64,000 bases of DNA, taken from contig CAJTRI010000004.1 of NCBI GenBank assembly GCA_910578615.1, forward strand, positions 105,288 through 169,287. Direction: 5' to 3'. Source of the DNA: an uncultured Duncaniella sp. (GTDB lineage: Bacteria; Bacteroidota; Bacteroidia; Bacteroidales; Muribaculaceae). Positions 56,124 to 64,000 of this stretch are shown here, in pieces (position 1 is the stretch's first letter; the number at the start of each line of letters is the position of its first letter). The notes below the pieces were generated by a model. It was given only the letters and a program-made list of their open reading frames with translations, was not told the DNA's origin and did not search any database. The translations under genes were made by a program, and so were the position numbers.

Positions 56124-56148
56124 CATGTGAATTTATGATACGTTTCTG

Positions 56149-57735
56149 ATGACACGTAAATATGACTATCTCGTTATAGGGTCAGGCATTGCCGGAATGA
56201 GCTTTGCCCTCAAAGTCGCCGGACACGGCACTGTGGCCCTTGTCTGCAAGACCACGCTCGACGAGGCCAATACAGCACTCGCACAGGGTGGCGTGGCCTC
56301 GGTAACCAACCTCGAAGTAGATGACTTTGAAAAACACATCCATGACACCATGGTGGCCGGCGACTGGCTTTCCGACCCACAGGCCGTGGAAAAGGTTGTC
56401 CGCAACGCCCCGGCCCAGATCAATGAGCTTATAAAGTGGGGAGTGGAATTTGACAAGAAGGACGACGGCTCCTTCGACCTGCACCGAGAAGGAGGGCATT
56501 CGGAATTCCGCATCCTGCACCATGCAGACAATACCGGCTTCGAGATTCAGGACTCACTCATAAAGGCAGTCCGATCCAACCCGAATATAGACATCTACGA
56601 ACACCACTTCGCCATCGAGATCCTAACCCAGCACCATCTGGGCCGTATAGTGACGAGACGCACGCCCGACATCACCTGCTACGGCGCCTATGTGCTTGAC
56701 ACGTCGACAGGCCGCGTGGACACATTCCTGTCCCGCGTGACCCTCATCGCCACAGGAGGCGCCGGAGCGGTCTACCAGACCACCACCAACCACCTTGTAG
56801 CCACAGGCGACGGCATAGCCATGGTATACCGGGCCAAGGGCACAGTGAAGGATATGGAGTTCATACAGTTCCATCCGACGGCCCTGTATCATCCGGGCGA
56901 CCGGCCTTCATTCCTCATCACCGAAGCCATGCGCGGCTACGGCGCCGTGCTCCGCAACAAGAACGGCGAGGAATTCATGCATAAATATGACCCTCGCCTA
57001 TCGCTGGCCCCGAGGGACATTGTAGCGCGGGCCATCGACTCGGAGATGAAGCTCCACGGTGACGACCACGTCTATCTCGACGTCACCCACAAGGATCCCG
57101 AGGAGACCAAGAAACATTTTCCCAATATCTATGCCAAGTGTCTGTCTCTCGGCATAGACATCACAAAAGACTATATTCCCGTGGCTCCGGCCGCCCACTA
57201 TCTTTGCGGCGGCATAAAGGTGGACGGAAACGCCGAGTCGAGCATCAAGAGGCTCTATGCCGTGGGCGAATGTTCGTGCACAGGCCTCCACGGCGGCAAC
57301 CGACTGGCATCCAACTCTCTGATAGAGGCCGTGGTCTATGCCGACGCAGCCGCCAGACATGCCATGGAGAATGCCGGACACTATGATTTCCGGGAAGATA
57401 TACCTTCATGGAACGACGAAGGCACCCGCCATCCCGAGGAGATGGTGCTAATCACCCAGAGCATCAAGGAGGTGGGACAGATTATGGGCACATATGTAGG
57501 CATAGTCCGCTCAAACCTGAGGCTCGACCGTGCATGGAACCGCCTCGACATACTCTACGAAGAGACCGAGCGTCTATTCAAAAGTTCCAAGGCCACACGC
57601 GAGATATGCGAGCTGCGCAACATCATCAACGTAGGGTATCTCATAATGCGTCAGGCCAAGGAGCGTAAGGAATCACGCGGACTGCACTACACGGTAGACT
57701 ATCCGAGGACAACGACTGGCAACGAAGAAACATAA
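56149..57735 (+). CDS. nadB: L-aspartate oxidase
   Basis: FAD enzyme oxidising aspartate to iminoaspartate, the first step of NAD synthesis; anaerobes use fumarate as electron acceptor. 528 residues. FAD-binding VIGSGIAGMSFALKV; ANTALAQGGVASV; substrate site HREGGHSEFRILHHADNTG; and AAHYLCGGIKVD, ECSCTGLHGGNRLASNSLIE near the C-terminal FAD site. nadA and nadC are not in the window. It ends at a bidirectional terminator shared with the Kef-type gene. Confidence 0.95.
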   Translation: MTRKYDYLVIGSGIAGMSFALKVAGHGTVALVCKTTLDEANTALAQGGVASVTNLEVDDFEKHIHDTMVAGDWLSDPQAVEKVVRNAPAQINELIKWGVEFDKKDDGSFDLHREGGHSEFRILHHADNTGFEIQDSLIKAVRSNPNIDIYEHHFAIEILTQHHLGRIVTRRTPDITCYGAYVLDTSTGRVDTFLSRVTLIATGGAGAVYQTTTNHLVATGDGIAMVYRAKGTVKDMEFIQFHPTALYHPGDRPSFLITEAMRGYGAVLRNKNGEEFMHKYDPRLSLAPRDIVARAIDSEMKLHGDDHVYLDVTHKDPEETKKHFPNIYAKCLSLGIDITKDYIPVAPAAHYLCGGIKVDGNAESSIKRLYAVGECSCTGLHGGNRLASNSLIEAVVYADAAARHAMENAGHYDFREDIPSWNDEGTRHPEEMVLITQSIKEVGQIMGTYVGIVRSNLRLDRAWNRLDILYEETERLFKSSKATREICELRNIINVGYLIMRQAKERKESRGLHYTVDYPRTTTGNEET

Positions 57736-57759
57736 TCTCTCCCCAAAGAGATATATACT

Positions 57760-57797
57760 ATGACCGGGATAAGGTTTTGAACTCTTATCCCGGTCAT
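57760..57797. terminator. Bidirectional terminator between nadB and the antiporter gene
   Basis: 14-bp perfect inverted repeat (57760-57773 and 57784-57797) with a 10-nt loop between two convergent stops. Confidence 0.82.
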
Positions 57798-57823
57798 GGT
57801 ATTATATGTGCATATCAAAATGC

Positions 57824-59944
57824 CTATCTTTTCAGACGGCGGAAGAGATTGCTGAGGAAGATGTAGAACGGCGACGGAGGCGAGATCATATCGGTAGCCA
57901 TCACCTCGGCCATGGTCATAGGCGGCTCCGTACCGAACTGGCCCGGATAGAGAAGTATGAGGTTGCTACTGTCAAAGTAACGGCGTAAAAACTCGGGTAC
58001 CGCATCCATATCGCTATCAAACGAAACCGAGGCCCTACGCGCGGAAACCACCACAAGCAGGTCATCATCCGATATATCACGCGACTTCACCACAAAGTCA
58101 TCATAACTTGAAACCGGGTCAAACGATATTCTCACCCCTATGCGGGCCTGCGCGAGAACCGTGCGAATCATCGGCTCGGTAGACGGGTCGCACCAGAACA
58201 CCATGGGTCGTCCGATATGCCTGCCTATATTTCCCAAGGCCTGAACCCATCGGCGGAACCCGGTCTCGAACTGCGCCTTTTTAGGCACGGCCACGAATAT
58301 ACGTGTCACCGTGGAAAGAGGGTTGAAACAGCGCGTTATGACCACCATGCGGTTGGTGGATTGGAGCAGGCTCTCTATCTTTCCCCCGAGGAAAGAGTCG
58401 ATTATAGCCGTACGCCGGTGTAGGCCTATGACCACCTCGGTGATATCGCGCTCCTCCATGGTATTGGTCACCCCGGTGATGAAGTTGAGATCATAACGCT
58501 CTATCGGTGTGAGCGACACCTCCACAGATGCGGCAGCGCGCTCGGCCACATCAAGAGAGTTGCGCCCTATGGCGCGCGATGGCGCGGAGTTGTCGTTGCG
58601 GACATGCAGGGCATAGAAATCGCCCGGCACCGAAGAGTCAGGGAAGCGCATGGCAAGGGCGAGTTCCACAATCGACGGGGCCGTCATTGGATTGGAGATG
58701 GCTATGAGCGTGCGCGGACGCGTGGTCGAATCATCCTTGGCCATCTCCTCGGCCTCCTTCTCCAACAGCTGCACTTTGAGATGGGACGCCGCACGGGCAG
58801 TCCCCATGGACGATACGGTACAGGTGACAAGTATCATCACGACAGTGCCGTTAAGCACCTCCACCCCGAACAGGTTCATACCGTAGCCTATCATCACGAC
58901 GGCGAGAGCCACCGCAGTGTGGGCATTGGACAGCTGGTACATGATGCTGCGGTCAACCGAGGTGAGGCGGAATGCCTTTTGAGTGAGCCACGCGGCAATC
59001 CACTTTGTGACCATGGCGACCGTGCTCATTACAGCCGCTATGTAAAGAGTGCTCCATCCGTCAGTGACCACGCGCAGGTCGATCAGCATCCCCACACCTA
59101 TAAGGAAATAGGGTATGAAAAGAGCGTTGCCCACAAATTCGAGACGCCCCATGAGAGTGGAGCGTCCGGGTATGAAACGGTTGAGCACGAGTCCGGCATA
59201 AAACGCACCGAAGACACCCTCTATACCTATCCACTGGGCCGTGGCAGCGGCAAGGAACACCATGAAAAGTATATAGACAAACTGCTGGATGCCGTCATGG
59301 TATTTCTTGAAGTAATAGCGCGTCAGACGGGGGTAGATATAAAAGATGGCCGCACAATAGACCACGAGATACATGAGGGTATGCAGCAACGACCTTACCG
59401 ACCCTTCGCGTACCACGCCGAGCACTCCGGCAAGGACTATGAGCGAGCCGAGAACGGTGACAATCGTACCGGCTATGGCAATAATCACAGCGGGAGACTT
59501 AGTGACCCCGAAACGCGCCACTATCGGATAGGCAAGAAGCGTATGGGCGGCAAACATCGAGGCAAGAAGAGTGGCCTCCGGAAGGGCCATGCCAAGGACA
59601 AGGATGGCCACCACGGCTCCGAGAACCAAAGGAACCAAAAATGTAAAGAGTCCGAATACCAACCCTTTGCGCAGATTCTTGCGCAGGTGGTACATGTCAA
59701 TCTCTATCCCCGCAAGAAACATGAGATAGAGAATGCCTACCTGCCCGAACACCTCGAAACTCATGTCGCGGGCAAGGACGCCGAATCCGTGAGGCCCCAC
59801 GGCCACGCCGGCGAGGATGAGACCTATGACATGGGGTATCTTCAACCGGCTTAACAGCAACGGCGCCACAAGTATAATGGCCATCACCGTCAGGAAGATG
59901 GGGACAGGCTGGGAAATAAGAGGCTGTGTGGCAAGCATGATCAT
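57824..59944 (-). CDS. Kef/CPA2-type cation:proton antiporter with USP-like C-terminal domains
   Basis: 706 residues. The first 400 hold about 12 membrane helices of the CPA2 family: LAGVAVGPHGFG, LMFLAGIEIDMYHLRKNL and LVLNRFIPGRSTLMGRLEFV. The C-terminal 300 residues are two universal-stress-protein-like domains (RTLIAISNPMTAPSIVELAL; RIFVAVPKKAQFETGFRRWV), instead of the RCK/TrkA domain of KefBC. This form is common in Bacteroidetes. Likely exchanges Na+ or K+ for H+ and may be gated by nucleotide binding; unproven. Confidence 0.87.
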   Translation of the reverse strand: MIMLATQPLISQPVPIFLTVMAIILVAPLLLSRLKIPHVIGLILAGVAVGPHGFGVLARDMSFEVFGQVGILYLMFLAGIEIDMYHLRKNLRKGLVFGLFTFLVPLVLGAVVAILVLGMALPEATLLASMFAAHTLLAYPIVARFGVTKSPAVIIAIAGTIVTVLGSLIVLAGVLGVVREGSVRSLLHTLMYLVVYCAAIFYIYPRLTRYYFKKYHDGIQQFVYILFMVFLAAATAQWIGIEGVFGAFYAGLVLNRFIPGRSTLMGRLEFVGNALFIPYFLIGVGMLIDLRVVTDGWSTLYIAAVMSTVAMVTKWIAAWLTQKAFRLTSVDRSIMYQLSNAHTAVALAVVMIGYGMNLFGVEVLNGTVVMILVTCTVSSMGTARAASHLKVQLLEKEAEEMAKDDSTTRPRTLIAISNPMTAPSIVELALAMRFPDSSVPGDFYALHVRNDNSAPSRAIGRNSLDVAERAAASVEVSLTPIERYDLNFITGVTNTMEERDITEVVIGLHRRTAIIDSFLGGKIESLLQSTNRMVVITRCFNPLSTVTRIFVAVPKKAQFETGFRRWVQALGNIGRHIGRPMVFWCDPSTEPMIRTVLAQARIGVRISFDPVSSYDDFVVKSRDISDDDLLVVVSARRASVSFDSDMDAVPEFLRRYFDSSNLILLYPGQFGTEPPMTMAEVMATDMISPPSPFYIFLSNLFRRLKR

Positions 59945-60028
59945 GACTCTGCAAAATTACTCAAAACCCCACTAAAATGCAACCCGGAGAGCATGGCCGG
60001 AGTCAAAAAAAGAGCCTTGCAATATCAA

Positions 60029-60061
60029 AATATCCCGGGCCGCATTGCAACCCAGGATATT
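60029..60061 (-). terminator. Probable terminator of ino1
   Basis: 11-bp inverted repeat with one mismatch (60029-60039 and 60051-60061) just after the stop, with A-rich flank giving T residues on the minus-strand RNA. Confidence 0.55.
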
Positions 60062-60096
60062 GATAAGTGTATGTCAGAGACCGTATGGCCCTGCGA

Positions 60097-61440
60097 TTAG
60101 TCGATTTCTTCGTCTGCCTCGTAGCCGCCCATCTCGCGGATGGCGTTTTTGAGCATGACGTACTGCTTGAAGAGGTGGTTGACAGGCACCTCGCCCTTTG
60201 TATAGTCATGCATCGGGCTTTTGAGGAAGAAGCTGAGGAAGCGCTGGATGCCGTGACGGCCTGCACGTGCGGCAAGGTCGCTGAGAAGCACAAGGTCAAG
60301 GCAGAGGGGCGCGGCAAGTATAGAGTCGCGGCAGAGGAAGTTGATCTTGATCTGCATGGGATAGCCCATCCAGCCGAAGATATCGATGTTGTCCCATCCT
60401 TCCTTGCTGTCATTGCGCGGGGGATAGTAGTTGATACGCACCTTGTGGTAGTAGCCCTGATGGCCGCCTTCCTCGGCTCCGCCGCAGTTAGCGCCGTAGA
60501 GGTCGGGCTGCTCGTCGGCCACGAGGATTGACTCAAGGGTAGAAAGCTTTGATACCTCCTTGGTGCGGAAGTTGGCGGGCTCGTCAAGCACGAGACCGTC
60601 ACGGTTGCCGAGGATGTTGGTCGAGAACCAGCCGTTGAGACCGAGGCAGCGGGTGCCGATGATGGGTGCGAAACCGCTCTTCACAAGGGTCTGGCCGGTC
60701 TTGAAGTCCTTACCGGAGATGGGCATACCTGTCTTCTCGCTAAGCTCCCACATGGCGGGGATGTCGACAGTGGTGTTGGGGGCACCCATGATGAAGGGAG
60801 CACCCTCTGAGAGAGCTGCATAAGCATAGCACATGGAGGGGGCTACGTGCTCCTTGTCGTCAGCCTTCATTGCGGCTTCAAGGTCGGCGAGGGTTCCGTG
60901 ATATTTCATGTCAACGGGAACATAAACCTCGGTAGAGGCTGCCCAGAGTACCACTACGCGCTCTACGCCTGTCTCTTTCTTGAAGTTACGGATATCCTCG
61001 CGGAGCTGCTCTGTCATCTCCCAGCGGGTCTTGTTCTCCATAACGTTGTCGCCGGTAAGACGCTTTGCATAGTTATGGTCGAAAGCGGCCTTCATGGGGA
61101 CGATCTTTTCAAGCTCGTCCTTTACAGGATTGATATCCTTCTCTTGGAGCACCTCTGAATAGATGGCGCTCTGGTATGCATTGGCGGGATATACATCCCA
61201 TGCGCCGAACACGATGTCGTTGAGGTCGGCCATGGGGACGATTTCATTGTATTTGAGGTATTTCTTGTCAGCACCTTTGCCAACACGGATTTTGTCATAC
61301 TGAGTCATGGCGCCTACGGGCTTCGAAAGTCCCTTGCGAGCCATGAGGACGCCGGTCATGAAGGTAGAGGTTACGGCGCCGAGACCAACTACGAGTACGC
61401 CAAGTTTGCCATTGGCGGGTTTTACAGTAGTGTTACTCAT
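60097..61440 (-). CDS. ino1: myo-Inositol-1-phosphate synthase
   Basis: NAD-dependent isomerisation of glucose 6-phosphate to inositol 3-phosphate, the entry to inositol lipids. 447 residues with the NAD-binding VVGLGAVTSTFMTGV and the family core (PIIGTRCLGLNGWFSTNILG; KINFLCRDSILAAPLCLDLV). Bacteroides homologues feed synthesis of inositol phospho- and sphingolipids. None of the expected lipid partner genes lie next to it here. The promoter has a leader of about 105 nt. Confidence 0.92.
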   Translation of the reverse strand: MSNTTVKPANGKLGVLVVGLGAVTSTFMTGVLMARKGLSKPVGAMTQYDKIRVGKGADKKYLKYNEIVPMADLNDIVFGAWDVYPANAYQSAIYSEVLQEKDINPVKDELEKIVPMKAAFDHNYAKRLTGDNVMENKTRWEMTEQLREDIRNFKKETGVERVVVLWAASTEVYVPVDMKYHGTLADLEAAMKADDKEHVAPSMCYAYAALSEGAPFIMGAPNTTVDIPAMWELSEKTGMPISGKDFKTGQTLVKSGFAPIIGTRCLGLNGWFSTNILGNRDGLVLDEPANFRTKEVSKLSTLESILVADEQPDLYGANCGGAEEGGHQGYYHKVRINYYPPRNDSKEGWDNIDIFGWMGYPMQIKINFLCRDSILAAPLCLDLVLLSDLAARAGRHGIQRFLSFFLKSPMHDYTKGEVPVNHLFKQYVMLKNAIREMGGYEADEEID

Positions 61441-61552
61441 GATTTTTAGTTACTGAAAACGATGTTTTATTAATGATTGATGTCTTTAACCAGTGGCTCT
61501 AACGGAGGAGACGACAGTAGTGGTCAGAACACACTTATCCCGAAAGAGCGCC

Positions 61553-61560
61553 CAAAAGTA
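61553..61560 (-). promoter_or_regulatory. -7 box of ino1
   Basis: TACTTTTG on the minus strand, about 110 nt before the ATG at 61440. The expected -33 position has only a partial match. The leader might carry a regulatory element; I see no known riboswitch in it. Confidence 0.55.
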
Positions 61561-61634
61561 GTGCATTTTTTCCAAATGTAAAATAATTTTTATTTTAAAA
61601 TTCGCTTAATATTGTAAACTTATGTTACATACGC

Positions 61635-61666
61635 GCCTTTATTACTAATTTATGTCAAATAAAGGC
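61635..61666. promoter_or_regulatory. Palindrome upstream of cysK
   Basis: GCCTTTATT (61635-61643) and AATAAAGGC (61658-61666) form a 9-bp inverted repeat, 14 nt apart, about 100 bp before cysK. It could be an operator or an mRNA hairpin. Confidence 0.35.
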
Positions 61667-61764
61667 TATTTCAACCCTCCAACTGTCAACAATTATTAAG
61701 CTGGCAAACCACTCGTTTCCGAAAATTTGTTGTTACTTTGTAAAAAATAATATCTCATCATCAT

Positions 61765-62685
61765 ATGTCAAAGATTTATCAGTCACTTACGGAGCTTGTA
61801 GGCAACACTCCGCTGCTCGAAGTCTCCCGCATCGAGAAGGAACTGGGCCTTAAAGGACGTCTCCTTGTAAAAATAGAGAGCTTCAATCCAGCCGGAAGCG
61901 TGAAAGACCGCACGGCACTCGCCATGATAGAGGCCGCCGAGGCAAAAGGCCTCATAGGGCCGGGCGCCACCCTTATAGAGCCGACGAGCGGCAACACAGG
62001 CGTGGGCCTCGCGTGGATATGCTCTATAAAGGGCTATAACCTCATCCTGACCATGCCTGAGACAATGAGCGAGGAACGTCGGCGCCTGCTCAAAGCCCTC
62101 GGGGCGACACTTATCCTCACACCGGGTGCCGAGGGAATGGGAGGAGCCATAAGGAAAGCCGGCGAACTCCACCGCGAGATAGCCGGCTCGGTGATTCCGT
62201 CACAGTTTGACAATCCGGCCAATCCTGCCGTCCACGTGAGAACCACCGCAGAGGAAATCTGGCGCGACACAGACGGCTGTGTAGACTACATCGTGGCCGG
62301 AGTGGGAACAGGTGGAACCATCAGCGGAACCGCGCGTGGCCTGAAAGCCCATAGCCCGGAAATAAAGGCCATAGCCGTCGAGCCGTCATCCTCGCCCGTA
62401 CTGTCAGGCGGCACAGCCGGCACCCACAAGATCCAAGGCATCGGCGCCGGTTTCATTCCGGCTAACTATGACTCCGATGCGGTTGACGAAGTCGTGACAG
62501 TGAGCGATAGTGACGCCCTTCGTGGAATGAGGCTGCTTGCTGAAAAAGAAGGCGTCTTCGCTGGCATATCCTCAGGAGCCGCCCTCATTGCCGCCATAGA
62601 GACCGCCCGACGTCCCGAAGCCGCAGGCAAGACAATCGTGGCCATACTTCCTGACACCGGCGAAAGATACCTGTCCGTTATTTAA
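61765..62685 (+). CDS. cysK: Cysteine synthase A
   Basis: PLP enzyme joining O-acetylserine and sulfide to cysteine. 306 residues; PLP lysine Lys47 in NPAGSVKDRTAL, the TSGNTG substrate loop (74-79) and the VGTGGTISGTARGLK phosphate-binding loop. ESFNPAGSVKDR and a C-terminal ILPDTGERYLSV are typical of CysK rather than CysM. Ends at a terminator. Confidence 0.95.
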   Translation: MSKIYQSLTELVGNTPLLEVSRIEKELGLKGRLLVKIESFNPAGSVKDRTALAMIEAAEAKGLIGPGATLIEPTSGNTGVGLAWICSIKGYNLILTMPETMSEERRRLLKALGATLILTPGAEGMGGAIRKAGELHREIAGSVIPSQFDNPANPAVHVRTTAEEIWRDTDGCVDYIVAGVGTGGTISGTARGLKAHSPEIKAIAVEPSSSPVLSGGTAGTHKIQGIGAGFIPANYDSDAVDEVVTVSDSDALRGMRLLAEKEGVFAGISSGAALIAAIETARRPEAAGKTIVAILPDTGERYLSVI

Positions 62686-62758
62686 AAAATCTCAGGGCAC
62701 ATCCTGTTTAGAATATCGGGAATTCTCCCCGGCTTCACCAATAATGATTAATACATAA

Positions 62759-62788
62759 ACCGCCCGGGGCATCGAAGCCTCGGGCGGT
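62759..62788. terminator. Terminator of cysK and of the OmpA-family gene
   Basis: 12-bp stem with one G-U wobble (62759-62770 and 62777-62788) followed by a T-run; lies between two convergent stops. Confidence 0.82.
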
Positions 62789-62828
62789 ACATTTTTCACT
62801 TTATCCTCGGGATATACCCGGACGGAAC

Positions 62829-64000
62829 TTATTTGTTAGCCTTGATGGTAACTGCACGGTCGAGAGAAACGAACTTCTCACCCATGTCGTTGAGGTTACC
62901 GTTGTTAACGGTCACGTCAAGCTGAGAGGGGTTCACGCCGTTGCGGAGAAGAACCTTCTCAACGCCGTTGGCACGAGCGTGACGGAGACGATCGTTGATC
63001 TGATCGGTACCGGTATAGTTGTCAGCCCAGCCGCATACGGTGTACTTGGTGTTGGGGTTGCTCTTGATAACCTCGGCAACAGCGCCAAGCACCTTGGTGT
63101 CAACGCGGGAAAGACGTGAGCTACCGATGGTGTAATAAACAGTGCAGAGGGGGCCTTCCTCGGCAACCTTGGTCTCAACAGGACGGTTGAGGCAGTCGCG
63201 GAGCTGACGCTCGAGATCGGCTACACGGCCATTGGCAGCCTGGAGACGGGCCTCAACTGCGTCGCAGTTGGGGATTTCGGGGATAACGGGAACAATAGGA
63301 GCGTTCCAAGTGGTCTTGTTGAAGTTGTAAGTAACACCTACATAAGCCTGAAGGTCGATGTGGTTCTTTTTGGGAGCCGAAATCTGATAGTCGTCGGTCA
63401 GGAGGACGCCACGAACATCAAGATAGAGACCTACGTGGTTGCTTACAGCGAAGTTGTTGATAAGACCTACGTGGGCTGTGAGGTTGTCATCGCTGCCGTG
63501 GCACCATCCGCCGTTGTGCTTGGGCACATACTGTACGTTGTAGCCGGCACCACCGTAGAGGATACCGTTGTAAACACGGCCGGGACGATAACCACACCAC
63601 CAGTTGGTGAGGTTGACCATAGCGTCAGCCATAACACCGAACTCGTTGCGATGGTACTTGGTGTAGCCCTCGAAGGTTCCGTAAGCACCGATACCGCCGT
63701 CCTTGCCGAGACCCTTCACCTGGGTGAAGTTGGCACCGCCACGAAGACCGACGATGGGCGAGAACCACTTACCTACCCAGATACCGGCATTGGGTGAGAA
63801 GCGGTCGAAGAAGTCGCGCTTGGAGTTAGCACGGTCGAAGTAGTAGTTGATACCACCTTCAGCCGAGATGAACCAGTTGTTAGAGAAGCTGTTGAAGAGA
63901 TAGCCCTGAGCGGGATCCTCTACATAGCTGATTTCCTGAGCGCTCTGGGCCATAGCGCTTTGACCCATGAATAGAGCGGCCACGAGACCAAATAATGTAC
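62829..64000 (-). CDS. OmpA-family outer-membrane porin with peptidoglycan-binding domain, 5' truncated
   Basis: Major outer-membrane protein type. The frame is open to the window edge; the visible start lacks only the first few residues of the signal peptide (TLFGLVAALFMGQSAMAQ). An eight-stranded barrel (about 20-240) has FISAEGGINYYFDR and NGILYGGAGYNVQYV. A short coiled segment follows (ARLQAANGRVADLERQLRD), then the OmpA domain (about 285-384: VYYTIGSSRLSRVDTKVL, WADNYTGTDQINDRLRHARA with the Asp and Arg that contact peptidoglycan). Anchors the outer membrane to the wall. Confidence 0.9.
   Translation of the reverse strand, partial: TLFGLVAALFMGQSAMAQSAQEISYVEDPAQGYLFNSFSNNWFISAEGGINYYFDRANSKRDFFDRFSPNAGIWVGKWFSPIVGLRGGANFTQVKGLGKDGGIGAYGTFEGYTKYHRNEFGVMADAMVNLTNWWCGYRPGRVYNGILYGGAGYNVQYVPKHNGGWCHGSDDNLTAHVGLINNFAVSNHVGLYLDVRGVLLTDDYQISAPKKNHIDLQAYVGVTYNFNKTTWNAPIVPVIPEIPNCDAVEARLQAANGRVADLERQLRDCLNRPVETKVAEEGPLCTVYYTIGSSRLSRVDTKVLGAVAEVIKSNPNTKYTVCGWADNYTGTDQINDRLRHARANGVEKVLLRNGVNPSQLDVTVNNGNLNDMGEKFVSLDRAVTIKANK

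Larger units (their letters stand above)
61441..61764. other. Divergent ino1/cysK intergenic region
   Basis: 324 bp with no gene. It holds the ino1 -7 box (61553-61560), a long AT-rich middle (61561-61630) and a palindrome (61635-61666). No clear full promoter for cysK was found; TACTTTG (61734-61740) is a possible shortened -7 box. Confidence 0.7.

Noticed and set aside
58604..59854. 416-codon open frame antisense to the antiporter gene
   Set aside because: His/Arg/Glu-rich low-quality translation without motifs; the opposite strand encodes a clear CPA2 protein.
61441..61764. Riboswitch upstream of ino1 or cysK
   Set aside because: The AT-rich region has only one short palindrome and no known aptamer core.

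Overview
The window looks like chromosomal DNA of a Gram-negative gut Bacteroidales bacterium, possibly Muribaculaceae-like. Three things support this. Promoters repeatedly match the Bacteroidetes form TTTG-N19-22-TAnnTTTG, with no Shine-Dalgarno sequences needed. The arginine operon carries the Bacteroides-type N-succinylornithine transcarbamylase. There are many outer-membrane barrels, an LptC lipoprotein and an OmpA protein, typical of this group. The family-level assignment is inference. I saw no rRNA, tRNA, insertion sequence, integrase or CRISPR array. Both window ends cut through genes (korA on the left, an OmpA-family gene on the right).

Layout. 0-10.3 kb: 2-oxoacid:ferredoxin oxidoreductase (korAB), MetY, a DUF4421 outer-membrane protein, a secreted Omp28-like thioredoxin-fold protein, malic enzyme MaeB, and a small minus-strand zeta-toxin-like/66-aa gene pair. 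10.4-12.2 kb: an ECF sigma factor followed by a porin. 12.3-20.4 kb: a complete arginine operon (GNAT, argG, argC, argD, argF', argB, argE, argH) in which Pro90 of the transcarbamylase points to succinylated intermediates. 20.5-28.8 kb: a TPR protein/beta-barrel pair, a GT4 glycosyltransferase and a GH31 glycosidase. 28.8-33.5 kb: an FtsB-like protein, CoaX, a FadL-like barrel, LptC and a CorC-like CBS protein. 33.5-35.1 kb: a secreted CE1-type esterase flanked by two near-identical copies of an intergenic element (hairpin plus 64-nt tail). 35.2-39.7 kb: two adjacent DUF262 genes, the first with a GmrSD-type HNH nuclease end, forming a likely defence operon. 39.7-44.2 kb: biotin genes bioA-bioF-bioGC (fused)-bioD. 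44.2-47.2 kb: a DEDD exonuclease, a formate/nitrite-type channel and an alanine symporter.

47.4-53.6 kb: a seven-gene run of exported proteins of mostly unknown function. It contains a beta-barrel, a lipoprotein, a caspase-like protease, two orphan secreted proteins, a Sel1/WG-repeat protein and a BspA-type leucine-rich-repeat protein. It is visibly more AT-rich than its surroundings and has an eight-G tract exactly where the -33 promoter box should lie. 53.6-64 kb: a LysR regulator, a split ThrE-type exporter with a small membrane ORF, NadB, a Kef-type antiporter with USP-like domains, myo-inositol-phosphate synthase, CysK and the OmpA protein.

The best candidates for something undescribed are the exported caspase/WG/LRR operon, the tandem DUF262 operon, and the duplicated hairpin-plus-mini-ORF element whose six-codon ORF ends in three in-frame stop codons.
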